This document shows positions 8,170-17,051 of a DNA stretch of 64,000 nucleotides, one piece after another. The stretch spans positions 46,539 through 110,538 of the forward strand of contig JAHJIQ010000066.1 in assembly GCA_018823285.1 (NCBI GenBank). Direction: 5' to 3'. Under the pieces are notes generated by a model. That model had not been told where the DNA came from. It searched no databases and worked only from the letters and a program-made list of their open reading frames with translations. Made by a program: the position numbers and the translations under genes. Source of the stretch: Pseudomonadota bacterium. GTDB lineage: Bacteria; Desulfobacterota; Desulfobulbia; Desulfobulbales; JAGXFP01. How positions within the stretch are numbered: the first letter of the stretch is position 1; each line of letters starts with the position of its first letter.

Positions 8170-8720
8170 TTTCCGTCCCTCCTTTTTTCTTTTTTGGCAG
8201 CGGAACCAGGCATCTCGTTTCTCCCGGAAGATTGTTTTTTTTCGCTCGGGCGGTAACCGTTTCCAGCCACCGGAGGGTTACGAACCCTGGATGAAAGCTG
8301 GTGTTCTTGATGCCATCACATCAAATTTCGATCAGTGATATCAATCGCCGGAGAGCTGTATATTTTTCGTATTGTTGCAATTGCTTATTCGCCAAAGAGT
8401 GTATGTTTTTTCTGCTCCCGGCTTACACCTTTTGTGCTATTTTTTTCTGCTGTCGGCCATCGCTCCGGAGGGAACTGAGGTTTTGCCTGTATTCCCGCCA
8501 ATCCTTATTGTTCAAGGGTTTCCTGTCTTTACTCCTTCGGGTGGCGGGTGAGTGGCCGTTGTTTTTGCTGCGGCAGGTTCTTCCCGCTCGGCCTGACCTG
8601 CATCCGGGCCGCATGAACCGTCCGGGGCCTGAAACATCTCTCTTCTCTGCGGTGAGGAGTTGCAGAAGAAGATTAGGGTGGCGGGTCTACCTCTCATCCG
8701 GAGAGAGTAAGGATCTTTGC
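8170..8720. other. Leader/intergenic region of the EPS operon
   Basis: About 550 bases between the LuxR-type regulator and the Wza-like gene. It is T-rich on the plus strand, and the open frames on either strand lack family features and good start sites. It presumably holds the promoter and long 5' leader of the exopolysaccharide operon on the minus strand, but I could not identify a convincing -35/-10 pair or a riboswitch consensus here. Confidence 0.5.
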
Positions 8721-9449
8721 TCAGCTGATATCCGGCCCTCTCGTCTGCCATGTAAAGGCTTTTGGAGCCCGCTCAAGGTTCTGGGTCGCCCAGAGCGCCG
8801 CCTTGATGCGGCTCGTGACATTGATTTTCTGGTAAATATTGTGGGTGTGGGTCTTGACGGTGTGCGGGCTGATCCCAAGCTCGTCGGCAATATCATCTTT
8901 GCTCAGCCCTTCGGCAATCATGGCGAGGACCTCACGTTCCCGAAAGGTCAGAAAAGTAAATTTCTCGTCCGGTTTTTCATTGGCTTTCCCGGTCTTTGCA
9001 AGGCTTTGTTCCAGTACATTCCGGGAGACCCAGAGATGCCCCTGTAAAATTGCCTGGATCCCTTTCTGGAAGACGGACAGTGAGTCCTCCGGGTAGAAAA
9101 TCCCCCGGATACCACGCTTGACCGCCTGGGTTTCAATCTGTTGTTCAGGGCAGACATTGAACAGGACAAATTGAAAATTTTCATACTGGAGATGCAGGTT
9201 GAGCTTACTCCATAAGGACTCCTGCTCGGCATCAATGCAATCCCAGAGAATGATACATTTTTTGTCGTAGCTCGCTTCCAGCAGGCTGAGCATTTTTTCG
9301 TGGGTCATGAAAGAGCAGGGCCGCCCCGTTGCTTTGCCAAGGGCCTGGGAGAGAAATTCGTTCTGGAGATGAAGTCTCCCGGCGATGTGGAGTCTGAGTT
9401 CCTTTTCAGATTCAAACTGGTCCGTGCTCTGCATTTTGACAGTGGCCAT
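8721..9449 (-). CDS. CsgD/VpsT-like LuxR-family regulator with degenerate receiver domain
   Basis: A 242-residue transcription factor. The N-terminal part (about 1-130) has receiver-like beta/alpha spacing (KCIILWDCIDAE, FQFVLFNVCP, RGIRGIFYPEDS) but lacks the acidic cluster and conserved lysine of a true phospho-receiver. The C-terminal LuxR HTH is clear: FLTFREREVLAMIAEGLSKD then ISPHTVKTHTHNIYQKI. Between them QGHLWVSRNVLEQ places W140-V-S-R143 where VpsT has its c-di-GMP-binding W-[FLM]-[TS]-R motif. The start at 9449 is chosen because GGAGAGG precedes it; an upstream in-frame start at 9479 is weaker. It lies just upstream of the EPS operon in the same direction and divergent from the riboswitch gene, which suits a matrix regulator. 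Confidence 0.9.
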   Translation of the reverse strand: MATVKMQSTDQFESEKELRLHIAGRLHLQNEFLSQALGKATGRPCSFMTHEKMLSLLEASYDKKCIILWDCIDAEQESLWSKLNLHLQYENFQFVLFNVCPEQQIETQAVKRGIRGIFYPEDSLSVFQKGIQAILQGHLWVSRNVLEQSLAKTGKANEKPDEKFTFLTFREREVLAMIAEGLSKDDIADELGISPHTVKTHTHNIYQKINVTSRIKAALWATQNLERAPKAFTWQTRGPDIS

Positions 9450-9757
9450 GATCCTCTCCTCTCGTAATGATTTGTCCATGTTGATACCGGGCCGTAATTA
9501 AAAGTCATGATGGAGGCGGAGGGCGCCCATTGTCAACGGGCTAAAAATGGTCAGAAAGTGGCAGCTTCCCGGTCTCGGCTGGGCGTGAAAAATCGGGTGT
9601 TAGGGCGCTAGTCGGTCAGGCGTCCGTCAGCGGATCGGGACTTTCATGAGTCACGCGGATATGGTATAACCGATGCTTCTGCTGCGATGGCTCATCCGCC
9701 GGCCATTACATAGCCATTTTTTACCATAAATAAGCCATTTATAAGCCTTCCGGGCGA

Positions 9758-9786
9758 TTCACGAACAGAAATCCCTTTGCTATAAT
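9758..9786 (+). promoter_or_regulatory. Sigma-70-like promoter for the riboswitch/adhesin transcript
   Basis: TTCACG (9758-9763) and a perfect TATAAT (9781-9786) are separated by 17 bases. Transcription would start near 9793 and run through the riboswitch into the adhesin gene. This is a consensus match by eye, with no mapped start. Confidence 0.6.
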
Positions 9787-9907
9787 GACCATAAAGAATG
9801 AGTTGGGTGTAGTTCCCAAATCTTAATTTTGCGTCGATAAGGATGTCTTGGACCGATATGGTCTGTAAGTATAAAGAAACTTGATGAGGGTGTAAGATAC
9901 AAGGTCA

Positions 9908-10000
9908 TTGAAAAAGGCAAACTCGTCTAAAGGCGAGGACGCAAAACCACCGGCTTAACTCTCCATGTTGGAGATACGGCAGCGGGGTTGCCGATGGCTG
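9908..10000 (+). promoter_or_regulatory. Class I cyclic di-GMP riboswitch (GEMM-I)
   Basis: The conserved GEMM-I blocks occur in order: AAAAAGGCAAAC, a small stem (CTCGTC/GGCGAG) closed by TAAA, GGACGCAAAaCCaCCGG, a second stem (TCTCCA/TGGAGA), then GGCAGCGGGGTTGCCGATGG. In my alignment to the V. cholerae Vc2 aptamer the ligand-specifying G20 is G, favouring c-di-GMP over cGAMP. Just downstream, CCGATGGC can pair (one mismatch) with GGCCTTCGG, followed by a T-rich tract, giving a possible terminator that shares the 3' end of the aptamer. That would suggest ligand binding promotes read-through, but the switch direction is inference. The adhesin ATG is about 40 bases further on. Confidence 0.93.
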
Positions 10001-10041
10001 TTTTGGCCTTCGGTATGCTTATTTTTCCCGGAGGCTTCACA

Positions 10042-12726
10042 ATGTCAGAAACAATCTTTTGTAGAAAATCAACCAGAACACTCACCGCTATTCTCCTTGT
10101 CGCCCTGTTTGGCCTTGCCGGCTCAGCGGGCGCTGCACAAAACGTAACCGTCAGTTGGGATCATCCCTCTGCAAATGACGCGGTTCTAGCCTACCGGCTG
10201 TATCAGGATGATCGGCTGCTCTGTGAAACCCTTGATCCGGCAGCCCGGGCGATAACCTGCCCGGCGGAGCTTGCCGGAATGAGCGTGTTTACGGTTGCCG
10301 CCGTTTATAATGATGGCGCAGAAGTCGTGCCGCCCGTCAATGCACAGCCTGTGGCCCATAATCTGGCAGTGACCATGGACGAGGATGGGACGGCCAACTT
10401 TTTCCTGGTTGCGAGTGACCAGGAAAATGATCCGTTGACGTATGCGATCGTCGCCGGTCCTGCTTCCGGCGTCCTCGTCTTGACCGATCCGCGGACCGGG
10501 GCCTACCGGTATTCGCCCGCTCCTGACTTTGCCGGCACCGACACCTTTACTTACCTGGCAAACGACGGGACCGTTGATTCCGCGCCTGCCTCTGTCACCA
10601 TCACCGTAAATCCTGTCAATGACTCACCGGCAGCCGACGCCGGCGCCGACCTGTCGGTTGCCGAAGGCCGGAATGTTGTTCTGGATGCGGCCGGGTCTAC
10701 CGACAAGGATGACGGAATCGTGTCCTATTCCTGGGCGCAGGTAAGCGGCCCGACCGCTGTTCTTTCAGACAGCAGCGCTGTTCAGTCGATTGTGGAAGCC
10801 CCGGATGTGGGAGAAGACGGTGCGGTTCTTGTCTATGAACTGACCGTGACCGATCAGGGTGGCTTGGAGGCACGGGACACCGTTTCCATCAACGTTACGT
10901 GGGTAAACGAAGCTCCGGTGGCCGATGCCGGCACCGACCTGTCGGTTGCCGAAGGGCAGAAGGTTGTGCTGAATGCGACCGGATCAACCGACAATGATGA
11001 CGGGATCGGGTCCTATTCCTGGGCCCAGGTAAGCGGCCCGACCGCTGCTCTCTCAGACAGCGGTGCGGTTCAGCCGACCTTGATCACTCCGGATGTGGGA
11101 ACGGGCGGCGCGGTTCTCACTTATGAGCTGACCGTTACCGATCAGGGCGGACTGCAGGCCCTGGATACCGTGGCCGTCAATGTCCTGTGGGTGAACGAAG
11201 CTCCGGTGGCCGATGCCGGAGCTGATCAGAGCGTTCCGGCCGGCGCCACGGTCGTTCTTGATGGGAGCGGCTCTTCCGGAACGGATGATGGGATTGCCTC
11301 CGTTCTGTGGGTGCAGACCGCAGGGCCCCAGATCACTCTTTCCGACCCGGCCGCCATGCAGCCTTCATTTATCGCCCCTGTCGATCCGGCAGCAGCCCTG
11401 AGTCTGGCCTTTGAACTTATGGTCCAGGATTTTGGCGGTCTGCAGCAAAAAGACAGCTGCCTGGTTGAAGTCCTGCCGAAAAGAAACAATGTCACAATTT
11501 CCTGGTCGGCGCCTGCCTCCGGAGAGCCGGTTGTCTCCTTCAGGGTTACTCATAACGGGGTAATGCTTTGTGAAACCTTTGACCCTGCAGCGCGCGAAAT
11601 CACCTGTCCCGTGACCCTGGCCGATGGCCCGAATGAGTTTGATGTCACCCCGGTTTATGCCACGGCAACGGAAACCGCCCCGGCGGAAGCGCTTCCTGCA
11701 GAGGAAACCGCGGTAAGCAGTGAGCCGGTCGCGGTGCTCTTTGCCTCTCTCAGCACGGCAGCCGGGTCCGTGTTCGATTCTCCGGCCGTTGTCAGCGAGC
11801 CGGTTGCGGTTGCTTCCGACATCGTGCTCAGCGTGGTTGGCGAGGTCGGTGTGGCTAACAACTCTCCCGTCGCCGATGCCGGACCTGACCAGATCGTAAA
11901 AGAAGGCGAAACCGTGATGCTTGACGCGTCAAATTCCTATGATCTTGATGATGATTCCCTGATCTTTGCCTGGACCCAACTGGCCGGCCCCTCCGTCAAC
12001 CTTTCTGAGCCGTCTGCCCTGCAGCCCACGTTTGCGGCGGTCGATATCGGTATGCACAGCGCCACTCTGGTTTTCCAGCTCAAGGTGACCGATGCCCGGG
12101 GGCTGGAGGCAACCGATCTCTCAACTGTCAATGTCGTCTGGGTGAACGAGCCTCCTCTTGCCGCTGCCGGTGCGGATCTGAATGTCTTCGAGGGCGAGAT
12201 GGTTGTGCTGGATGCATCGGGATCAACGGATAGTGATGACGGGATTGCTGCCTACTCATGGACCCAGATTGGGGGTCCTGAAACACCGCTTTCAGACTAC
12301 ACCGCCATGCAGCCGGTTTTCAGTGCTCCGGCTGGTGGTGATGACGGGGTGAGCATGACCTATGAAGTGACGGTCACCGATTTTGACGGGCTTTTTACCA
12401 GGGACACCGTGATTGTCAACAGCTCGTGGGTGAATGAGGCTCCGGTAGCCCATGCGGGTGTAGACCGGAAGGTTTCGGCCGGGGAGATCGTGACTCTGGA
12501 CGGATCGCTCACCCATGATGCGGATGATGGGATATCCCTGGTCCGTTGGTCGCAGAAAACAGGCGTGCCGGTAACGCTTTCCGACCCGACTGTCCTGATG
12601 CCGGTGTTCAAGGCCCCGGCACAGATTACCGAGCCGATGACTCTTGCCTTTGAACTGGCCGTTACCGACCACAGCGGTCTGCAGCACACCGACAGCTGTC
12701 TGGTTGAAGTTTCACCCTTGCAGTAA
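10042..12726 (+). CDS. Secreted multi-domain surface/matrix protein with six PKD-like repeats, under riboswitch control
   Basis: An 894-residue exported protein. A Sec signal peptide (about 1-32, ending GSAGAA) is followed by a fibronectin-like domain (about 34-105), a cadherin/tandem-95-like domain (about 108-193; FAGTDTFTYLANDGTVDSAP), three PKD/K319L-like repeats (about 194-480), a second fibronectin-like domain (about 482-560), an Ala/Val/Glu-rich linker, and three more PKD-like repeats (about 606-890). Repeats share P-V-A-D-A-G, V-x-L-D-A-S-G-S-x-D and Y-x-W-x-Q. The two fn3-like domains share CETxDPAARxITCP, so the protein looks internally duplicated. There is no LPXTG, PEP-CTERM or beta-barrel end. 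The ATG at 10042 has GGAGG seven bases upstream; an earlier in-frame start (9988) lies within the aptamer. A biofilm-adhesion role follows from riboswitch context and is inference. Confidence 0.93.
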   Translation: MSETIFCRKSTRTLTAILLVALFGLAGSAGAAQNVTVSWDHPSANDAVLAYRLYQDDRLLCETLDPAARAITCPAELAGMSVFTVAAVYNDGAEVVPPVNAQPVAHNLAVTMDEDGTANFFLVASDQENDPLTYAIVAGPASGVLVLTDPRTGAYRYSPAPDFAGTDTFTYLANDGTVDSAPASVTITVNPVNDSPAADAGADLSVAEGRNVVLDAAGSTDKDDGIVSYSWAQVSGPTAVLSDSSAVQSIVEAPDVGEDGAVLVYELTVTDQGGLEARDTVSINVTWVNEAPVADAGTDLSVAEGQKVVLNATGSTDNDDGIGSYSWAQVSGPTAALSDSGAVQPTLITPDVGTGGAVLTYELTVTDQGGLQALDTVAVNVLWVNEAPVADAGADQSVPAGATVVLDGSGSSGTDDGIASVLWVQTAGPQITLSDPAAMQPSFIAPVDPAAALSLAFELMVQDFGGLQQKDSCLVEVLPKRNNVTISWSAPASGEPVVSFRVTHNGVMLCETFDPAAREITCPVTLADGPNEFDVTPVYATATETAPAEALPAEETAVSSEPVAVLFASLSTAAGSVFDSPAVVSEPVAVASDIVLSVVGEVGVANNSPVADAGPDQIVKEGETVMLDASNSYDLDDDSLIFAWTQLAGPSVNLSEPSALQPTFAAVDIGMHSATLVFQLKVTDARGLEATDLSTVNVVWVNEPPLAAAGADLNVFEGEMVVLDASGSTDSDDGIAAYSWTQIGGPETPLSDYTAMQPVFSAPAGGDDGVSMTYEVTVTDFDGLFTRDTVIVNSSWVNEAPVAHAGVDRKVSAGEIVTLDGSLTHDADDGISLVRWSQKTGVPVTLSDPTVLMPVFKAPAQITEPMTLAFELAVTDHSGLQHTDSCLVEVSPLQ

Positions 12727-12948
12727 GGAAGGTGGTCACAGGCGGGACGGGAAAGGCTCTTTTCCGGTTCCCGTGAAGAGGGAATACGGCGGAGGGAGCC
12801 GATAATCCGAAAAGTCATACTCCGGATGTTTTTCATAATCAACGGCCTGGCCGCGGCAAATAGTCCGCAGTCAGGCCGTTCTCGTTTTATTGCCGGTTCT
12901 TACTTGTTCCGGATCAGGGTTCCTGTCCCAATCCGGTTTCTCAACTCC

Positions 12949-13590
12949 TTAGCAGCAGGAACTCCGTCCCTGTTCCCGGGCTGGTTTGAATGGGAATCCG
13001 GTTTCCTGATCCCTGGCAGACTCCGGGGCAGCCGTCAGCTCCGCCTCTATCGTGTACCGGTTTCCCAGGCCGAGATTGTTCTGGATCGTCAATCTGCCCC
13101 GCAGTGGAGAATTCAGGAGGCAGATCCAGTATCCCCCAGGGGCGAGTTTGTCGGAGTAGTAGAGCACCCTTTCCGTAAACCGGTCGATGATCGGCCGCAG
13201 TGAATCGGCTGAAAGTTGCGGGGTGTTGTCGGTAATGACAACTTTCAGGAGGTGTTTTTCAGGGCGGTCCAGAGGCAGTGTTTTCAGCTGGACAACGAAG
13301 ACCCCTTCCTTCGGAGTGTTCCAGGAGGAGGTGTTTGCGAAGGCATCGATCATGCGGATCAGGTGCTTCGGGTGTCCTGAAAATACCGAAGGTGAAGAGA
13401 GGGCGAGCGAGATATCGCTGAAAAAGCCGTTTTGCCTGGCGCGAAGGGAGATGATGCGATCGATGACGATCGCCAGTTCCCTGATGTCGAAGATTTTCGT
13501 ATCGGTGGAATTTTTCGCGTCTGGTCCTGCCTGTTGGGTGGGCGGTGATTTCTTTCGTAATGCATACCAGTGTCCAATGGTGGTCTTCAT
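12949..13590 (-). CDS. Orphan degenerate histidine-kinase-type ATPase (HATPase_c-like) protein
   Basis: A 213-residue protein without signal peptide or membrane segment. Residues about 34-190 follow the pattern of the GHKL ATPase domain of sensor kinases: IFDIRELAIVIDRI, an N-box-like region (LIRMIDAFANTSSWNTPKEG), LKVVITDNTPQLSADSL at the G1-box position, and a final NLGLGNRYTIEAEL. The glycine-rich nucleotide-binding boxes are not conserved and there is no phospho-histidine domain, so catalysis is unlikely. The gene at 16242-16835 shares the same layout, including the N-x-S-x-x-N-T pattern. It is convergent with the adhesin. Protein-protein regulation is possible but unproven. Confidence 0.7.
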   Translation of the reverse strand: MKTTIGHWYALRKKSPPTQQAGPDAKNSTDTKIFDIRELAIVIDRIISLRARQNGFFSDISLALSSPSVFSGHPKHLIRMIDAFANTSSWNTPKEGVFVVQLKTLPLDRPEKHLLKVVITDNTPQLSADSLRPIIDRFTERVLYYSDKLAPGGYWICLLNSPLRGRLTIQNNLGLGNRYTIEAELTAAPESARDQETGFPFKPAREQGRSSCC

Positions 13591-14285
13591 AACGCGGATA
13601 CTCCCTTGGTGGTGGTGTTTACTCTGTGAACCGGAGTTTTTTTCTGGGGGAAGAGAAATCTGTTCTCCAGGAAAAAGTGTCTCCGCATGGTCCCCTTTCT
13701 ATATGTACATATAAAAATCTGATTGCCGTCGAATTTCAGCCGAGGACTCTTCGACAGTTCGCCAGGCTCACGGGCAGAGTGAACGGAATCACTTTTTTTA
13801 CCGGTCTTCCTGAGCCTGTCGAAGCCGGTCATCCTGAGCTTGTCGAAGGATGGCTCCGTTGATGTTCTCCGGCAGGGAGTTTCCCCGGTGCTTCGGACTC
13901 GCTTCATTAATAGTAAAGACGGTTCCCCGGCGCAAGAAGGGATTAATGGCCAGCAAATGGTAGGAAAAGTGGTCACTGGCCGGGGAAGCCGAAGATAGAA
14001 GGTGTCGCAAAAAGGCGGGACCGGCCCGCAGCGGTGTTCCGGGATTGAAACCGTTTTCCCGGTCAGGGGAGTCTTTTTCCTGCACCTCACAGCTTCTCCG
14101 GAATGATATCGGGAAAGGATCGGGTGCCCCGAAACCGCACTCGGCACTCTCCGGGGATTTTTTTTGCAAGAAAATTGGAAATGAGGCCTGAAGCTGTGAT
14201 AACGTGTTTGATATCAAATGGTGAGAACGTCATAAACCCTCATGCCAGTTAAAAGCAGGCCTGCTCCCCGTAAAGATGAGATGTT
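13591..14285. other. Intergenic region upstream of the receiver-PAS-LuxR gene
   Basis: About 700 bases between two divergent genes. Apart from the REP-like palindromes listed separately I see no convincing gene; open frames on the minus strand have repeat-derived, low-complexity translations. It should contain the divergent promoters. Confidence 0.5.
13750..13851. repeat. REP-like palindromic repeat cluster
   Basis: Three imperfect copies of the widespread TTCGACAGGCTCAGG-type sequence: TTCGACAGTTCGCCAGGCTC followed by GGGCAGAGTGAACGG, then CCTGAGCCTGTCGAAG and CCTGAGCTTGTCGAAGG in the other orientation. Such elements are dispersed, non-coding and often linked to RAYT transposases; none is encoded here. 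Confidence 0.7.
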
Positions 14286-15935
14286 ATGAGAAATGACAAT
14301 CAGATTTTATTGGTTGATGATGAGGAGGCGATCCGCAGTCTTCTCAAGGAAATTCTGGAGCCGGAGGGCTTAGTGGTCACGATGGCGGCGGATGGCGAGG
14401 AGGCGCTTGCCAAATTCCGGGAGCAGTATTTTGATCTTGTGCTCCTGGATCTGTCTCTGCCCGATATCAACGGCATTGAACTGCTGAAAAGATTCAAAAC
14501 CGAGCAACCCCTTGTCGGGGTAATCATCATTACCGGCCATGCGGAGATGTTGACCTTTCTCGAGGCATCGCGGCAGGGTGCGGACGATTACCTTCTGAAG
14601 CCTTTCGACAGCAAGGAGCTGGTTGTCCGGATCGCGAACTGCATCGAGAAAAAAAGGCATGAGAAGACTCTCCGGATGCATGAAGAGATTCTTGCCGTGA
14701 GCGCGGATCTGGTCATCCTGATCAGTCCCGGGCGAAGAATTCTGCTGGCGAACGATGCATTCAGCCGCACAGTACACTGTAGACTTGAAGATCTTGATGC
14801 TGAACTGCTGTATGATCTTTTCGGGCAGGAGCTCTATACCCGGGAGATGAAAAAGGCGCTCAGTTATTGTTTCAGGGGCAACAAATGCGAGCACCAGGGG
14901 GTATTGGCCGGAAAGGACGGCCGTTCCGGATTTTATCATTTTTCCTACTCACCGGTTGTTGGATCGGACGGCAAGGTGTCCGCCGTCGTCCTCTCCATGA
15001 GGGACCTGACCGAATACAACGCGGTGGTGCAGCAGTTGCGGGACAGTGAAGAGCGGCTGCATCTGGCGATGGACATCTCCTCCGACGGAGTGTGGGACCG
15101 CAATCTGGTGACCGGCGAGACCGTCTACGGTGAAAACTGGGCCGGACTTCTGGGCTACACCCTGGCCGAGCTGAAAGAGGGCAAAATTACCTTTCAAAAC
15201 CTGCTGCATCCGGATGACCGGGAAAAGACGATTGCCCTGAGTGAGGAACATATTCGGGGTAAAACCGAGAGGTATGTTGCGGAATTCCGGTTAAGGACCA
15301 AAAAGCGGGGCTGGCGGTGGATCCTCGCCCGAGGCCAGGTGGTGGAGAGGGACGCGGGCGGCAAACCCCTGCGTTTCATGGGGACCCACACCGATATAAC
15401 GAGGCAGAAGGAGCTGGAGTTTCGGCTGCGGGCTTTCGCCGAACACCTGGAAGAGGTGGTTGAAAAGCGCACCCGGGAGCTGGCCCGGAAAAGCGAAAAC
15501 CTTGAGGAGGTCAACATCGCCCTGACCGTTCTTCTGCGAAAGCGCGACCAGGACAAAAAGGAGCTGGAGGAGCAGATGGTCAGCAATGTCAGGTCGCTGA
15601 TCGTTCCCTATCTGGAAAAGCTGAAAAATTGCGAACTGTCCGACCGGGAACAAAGTTATCTGGATGCCATTGAAACCAACCTGGACAATATCACCTCTCC
15701 CTTCATGCACCGCCTCTCCGTCCATCATCGGGGCTATACTCCGACGGAGATCCAGGTGGCCAATTATATCAAGGACGGCAAGACCTCGAAAGAGATCGCC
15801 GAGATCATGAACCTTTCCCCGGAAACGATCAGCAATCACCGGAAAAACATCAGGAAGAAAAGCGGGATCGCCAATAAAAAGGTGAACCTGCGGACGGCCC
15901 TGTTGTCGCTGGTTGAATCCCGCTCAAGCCACTGA
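14286..15935 (+). CDS. Receiver-PAS-PAS-LuxR response regulator
   Basis: A 549-residue cytoplasmic regulator. Receiver domain at 1-120 (ILLVDDEEA, phospho-acceptor Asp55 in LVLLDLSLPD, TGHAE, YLLKPF), PAS at about 128-240 ending in MRDLTEYN, a second PAS/PAC at about 250-375 (LHLAMDISSDGVWDRNLVTG ... THTDITRQKELE), then a coiled coil (about 380-470). A C-terminal LuxR-type HTH follows (YTPTEIQVANYIKDGKTSKE, MNLSPETISNHRKNIRKKSG). It contains no kinase or cyclase domain, so a partner kinase and the PAS signals must drive DNA binding. It lies between two orphan GHKL-like genes, a hint that they act together. Targets are unknown. Confidence 0.93.
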   Translation: MRNDNQILLVDDEEAIRSLLKEILEPEGLVVTMAADGEEALAKFREQYFDLVLLDLSLPDINGIELLKRFKTEQPLVGVIIITGHAEMLTFLEASRQGADDYLLKPFDSKELVVRIANCIEKKRHEKTLRMHEEILAVSADLVILISPGRRILLANDAFSRTVHCRLEDLDAELLYDLFGQELYTREMKKALSYCFRGNKCEHQGVLAGKDGRSGFYHFSYSPVVGSDGKVSAVVLSMRDLTEYNAVVQQLRDSEERLHLAMDISSDGVWDRNLVTGETVYGENWAGLLGYTLAELKEGKITFQNLLHPDDREKTIALSEEHIRGKTERYVAEFRLRTKKRGWRWILARGQVVERDAGGKPLRFMGTHTDITRQKELEFRLRAFAEHLEEVVEKRTRELARKSENLEEVNIALTVLLRKRDQDKKELEEQMVSNVRSLIVPYLEKLKNCELSDREQSYLDAIETNLDNITSPFMHRLSVHHRGYTPTEIQVANYIKDGKTSKEIAEIMNLSPETISNHRKNIRKKSGIANKKVNLRTALLSLVESRSSH

Positions 15936-16241
15936 CGTCTTTCAGATCCGGAAGATCAGTCATCGCCTCTTCCCCGTTCGTCCTGCCTCATTTTGCTCCC
16001 GGTGGGGAGCGAGTCATGCCCGACGGAGGTGAGCGCTCTCTCCGGAGCGGTTTTTCTGCTCAAGGTGTCCGGTCAATGGTCACTATCCCTCCCCATCACT
16101 AGCCAAAAACACCTTCTTATTCTTTCCTTGAAAATCTGTCAGAATGATCACCAAGGTTTCAGGGTGTACTCCGATTTATACGGGGCGCCTGAAACGGGAA
16201 AAAAACTGATTGAGGATCAAGCAAAAGAAAAAGGAGAGAAA

Positions 16242-16835
16242 ATGTTACCACACCAAGGAATGCAAAAAAGACGTGTGAAACGAGGATCTGTCCGGAAACA
16301 GACGTTTGACATGCGGCAGCTCATTGCCCGCCTCGGTATTCAACTCGGGATGAAAGCGAACGCAAAGGGCTTGTATCTCGATATTTCGTGCGCGGAGAGT
16401 ATGCCCCGGTATGTCAAGGGAGACCTGCAAAAGTTGCATGACATCATCTCCCGGCTGGGGAACAGCAGCCTTGAAAATACTGAACGCGGCGGTCTCACCA
16501 TCCGGGTCGAGACCCAGGAGATTCTGGAGGCACAAGATTGCTGGCTGGAGATTTCCCTCACCGATACGAGTTCCGGCCTCATCCATGACCGGATAGAGGA
16601 CATCCTTACGGAGCAATTGCAGCCAATCAGCCAGGGACGCTCTTTCCTCAAGCAGCCGCAGCATCTTGGGGGACATCTGTTAGCCGATTCCATGGAAATC
16701 ATTGTTTCCGGCCGCAGTGTTCCCGGCTGGGGCGCCCTGTATCTGGTGCAGGTGAGGTTTCCGGTGGAAGTTCCCTCGCTGAGGCTCTTTGAAGGTCACC
16801 ATACCTTCAGGGAAGCTGTTGCCGGGCTGCAATGA
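16242..16835 (+). CDS. Orphan degenerate histidine-kinase-type ATPase (HATPase_c-like) protein, second copy
   Basis: A 197-residue protein. The start at 16242 is backed by AAGGAG five bases upstream; a longer frame from 15993 lacks this support. The layout follows GHKL ATPases: FDMRQLIARLGIQLGMKANA, a core resembling P-x-x-V-x-G-D-x-x-x-L (PRYVKGDLQKLHDIIS), an N-box-like GNSSLENTERGGLTIRVE and ISLTDTSSGLIHDRI where the G1 box would be. A final LYLVQVRFPVEV corresponds to the last strand. The glycine-rich ATP lid is absent, and so is any H-box. It resembles the 12949-13590 product more than a working kinase and follows the receiver-PAS-LuxR gene in the same direction about 300 bases on. Function unknown. 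Confidence 0.72.
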   Translation: MLPHQGMQKRRVKRGSVRKQTFDMRQLIARLGIQLGMKANAKGLYLDISCAESMPRYVKGDLQKLHDIISRLGNSSLENTERGGLTIRVETQEILEAQDCWLEISLTDTSSGLIHDRIEDILTEQLQPISQGRSFLKQPQHLGGHLLADSMEIIVSGRSVPGWGALYLVQVRFPVEVPSLRLFEGHHTFREAVAGLQ

Positions 16836-17051
16836 TCCTAAAAAAAAGTGTCCGCGCCGCATCGATTTCCGACTGGAGGCGATGCGGTATCCCGATGATT
16901 CACTGACTGCCCTCATTTTATTGTTGCCGGCTCCTGGTGCAGGATGATTTTTTCATTCTGCCTGTTGGCGGGAAAGGAGATGGTCTGTTTTTTTAACGCA
17001 ACGGGCCGGAGCGGTAAAAGGAGTGAGCTGGTGGAACCGAAAGAGAAGAAA

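Noticed and set aside
9908..10000. 3',3'-cGAMP-selective GEMM-Ib variant
   Set aside because: By my alignment to Vc2 the specificity position (G20) is G, which favours c-di-GMP; the alignment is manual, so a covariance model should confirm it.
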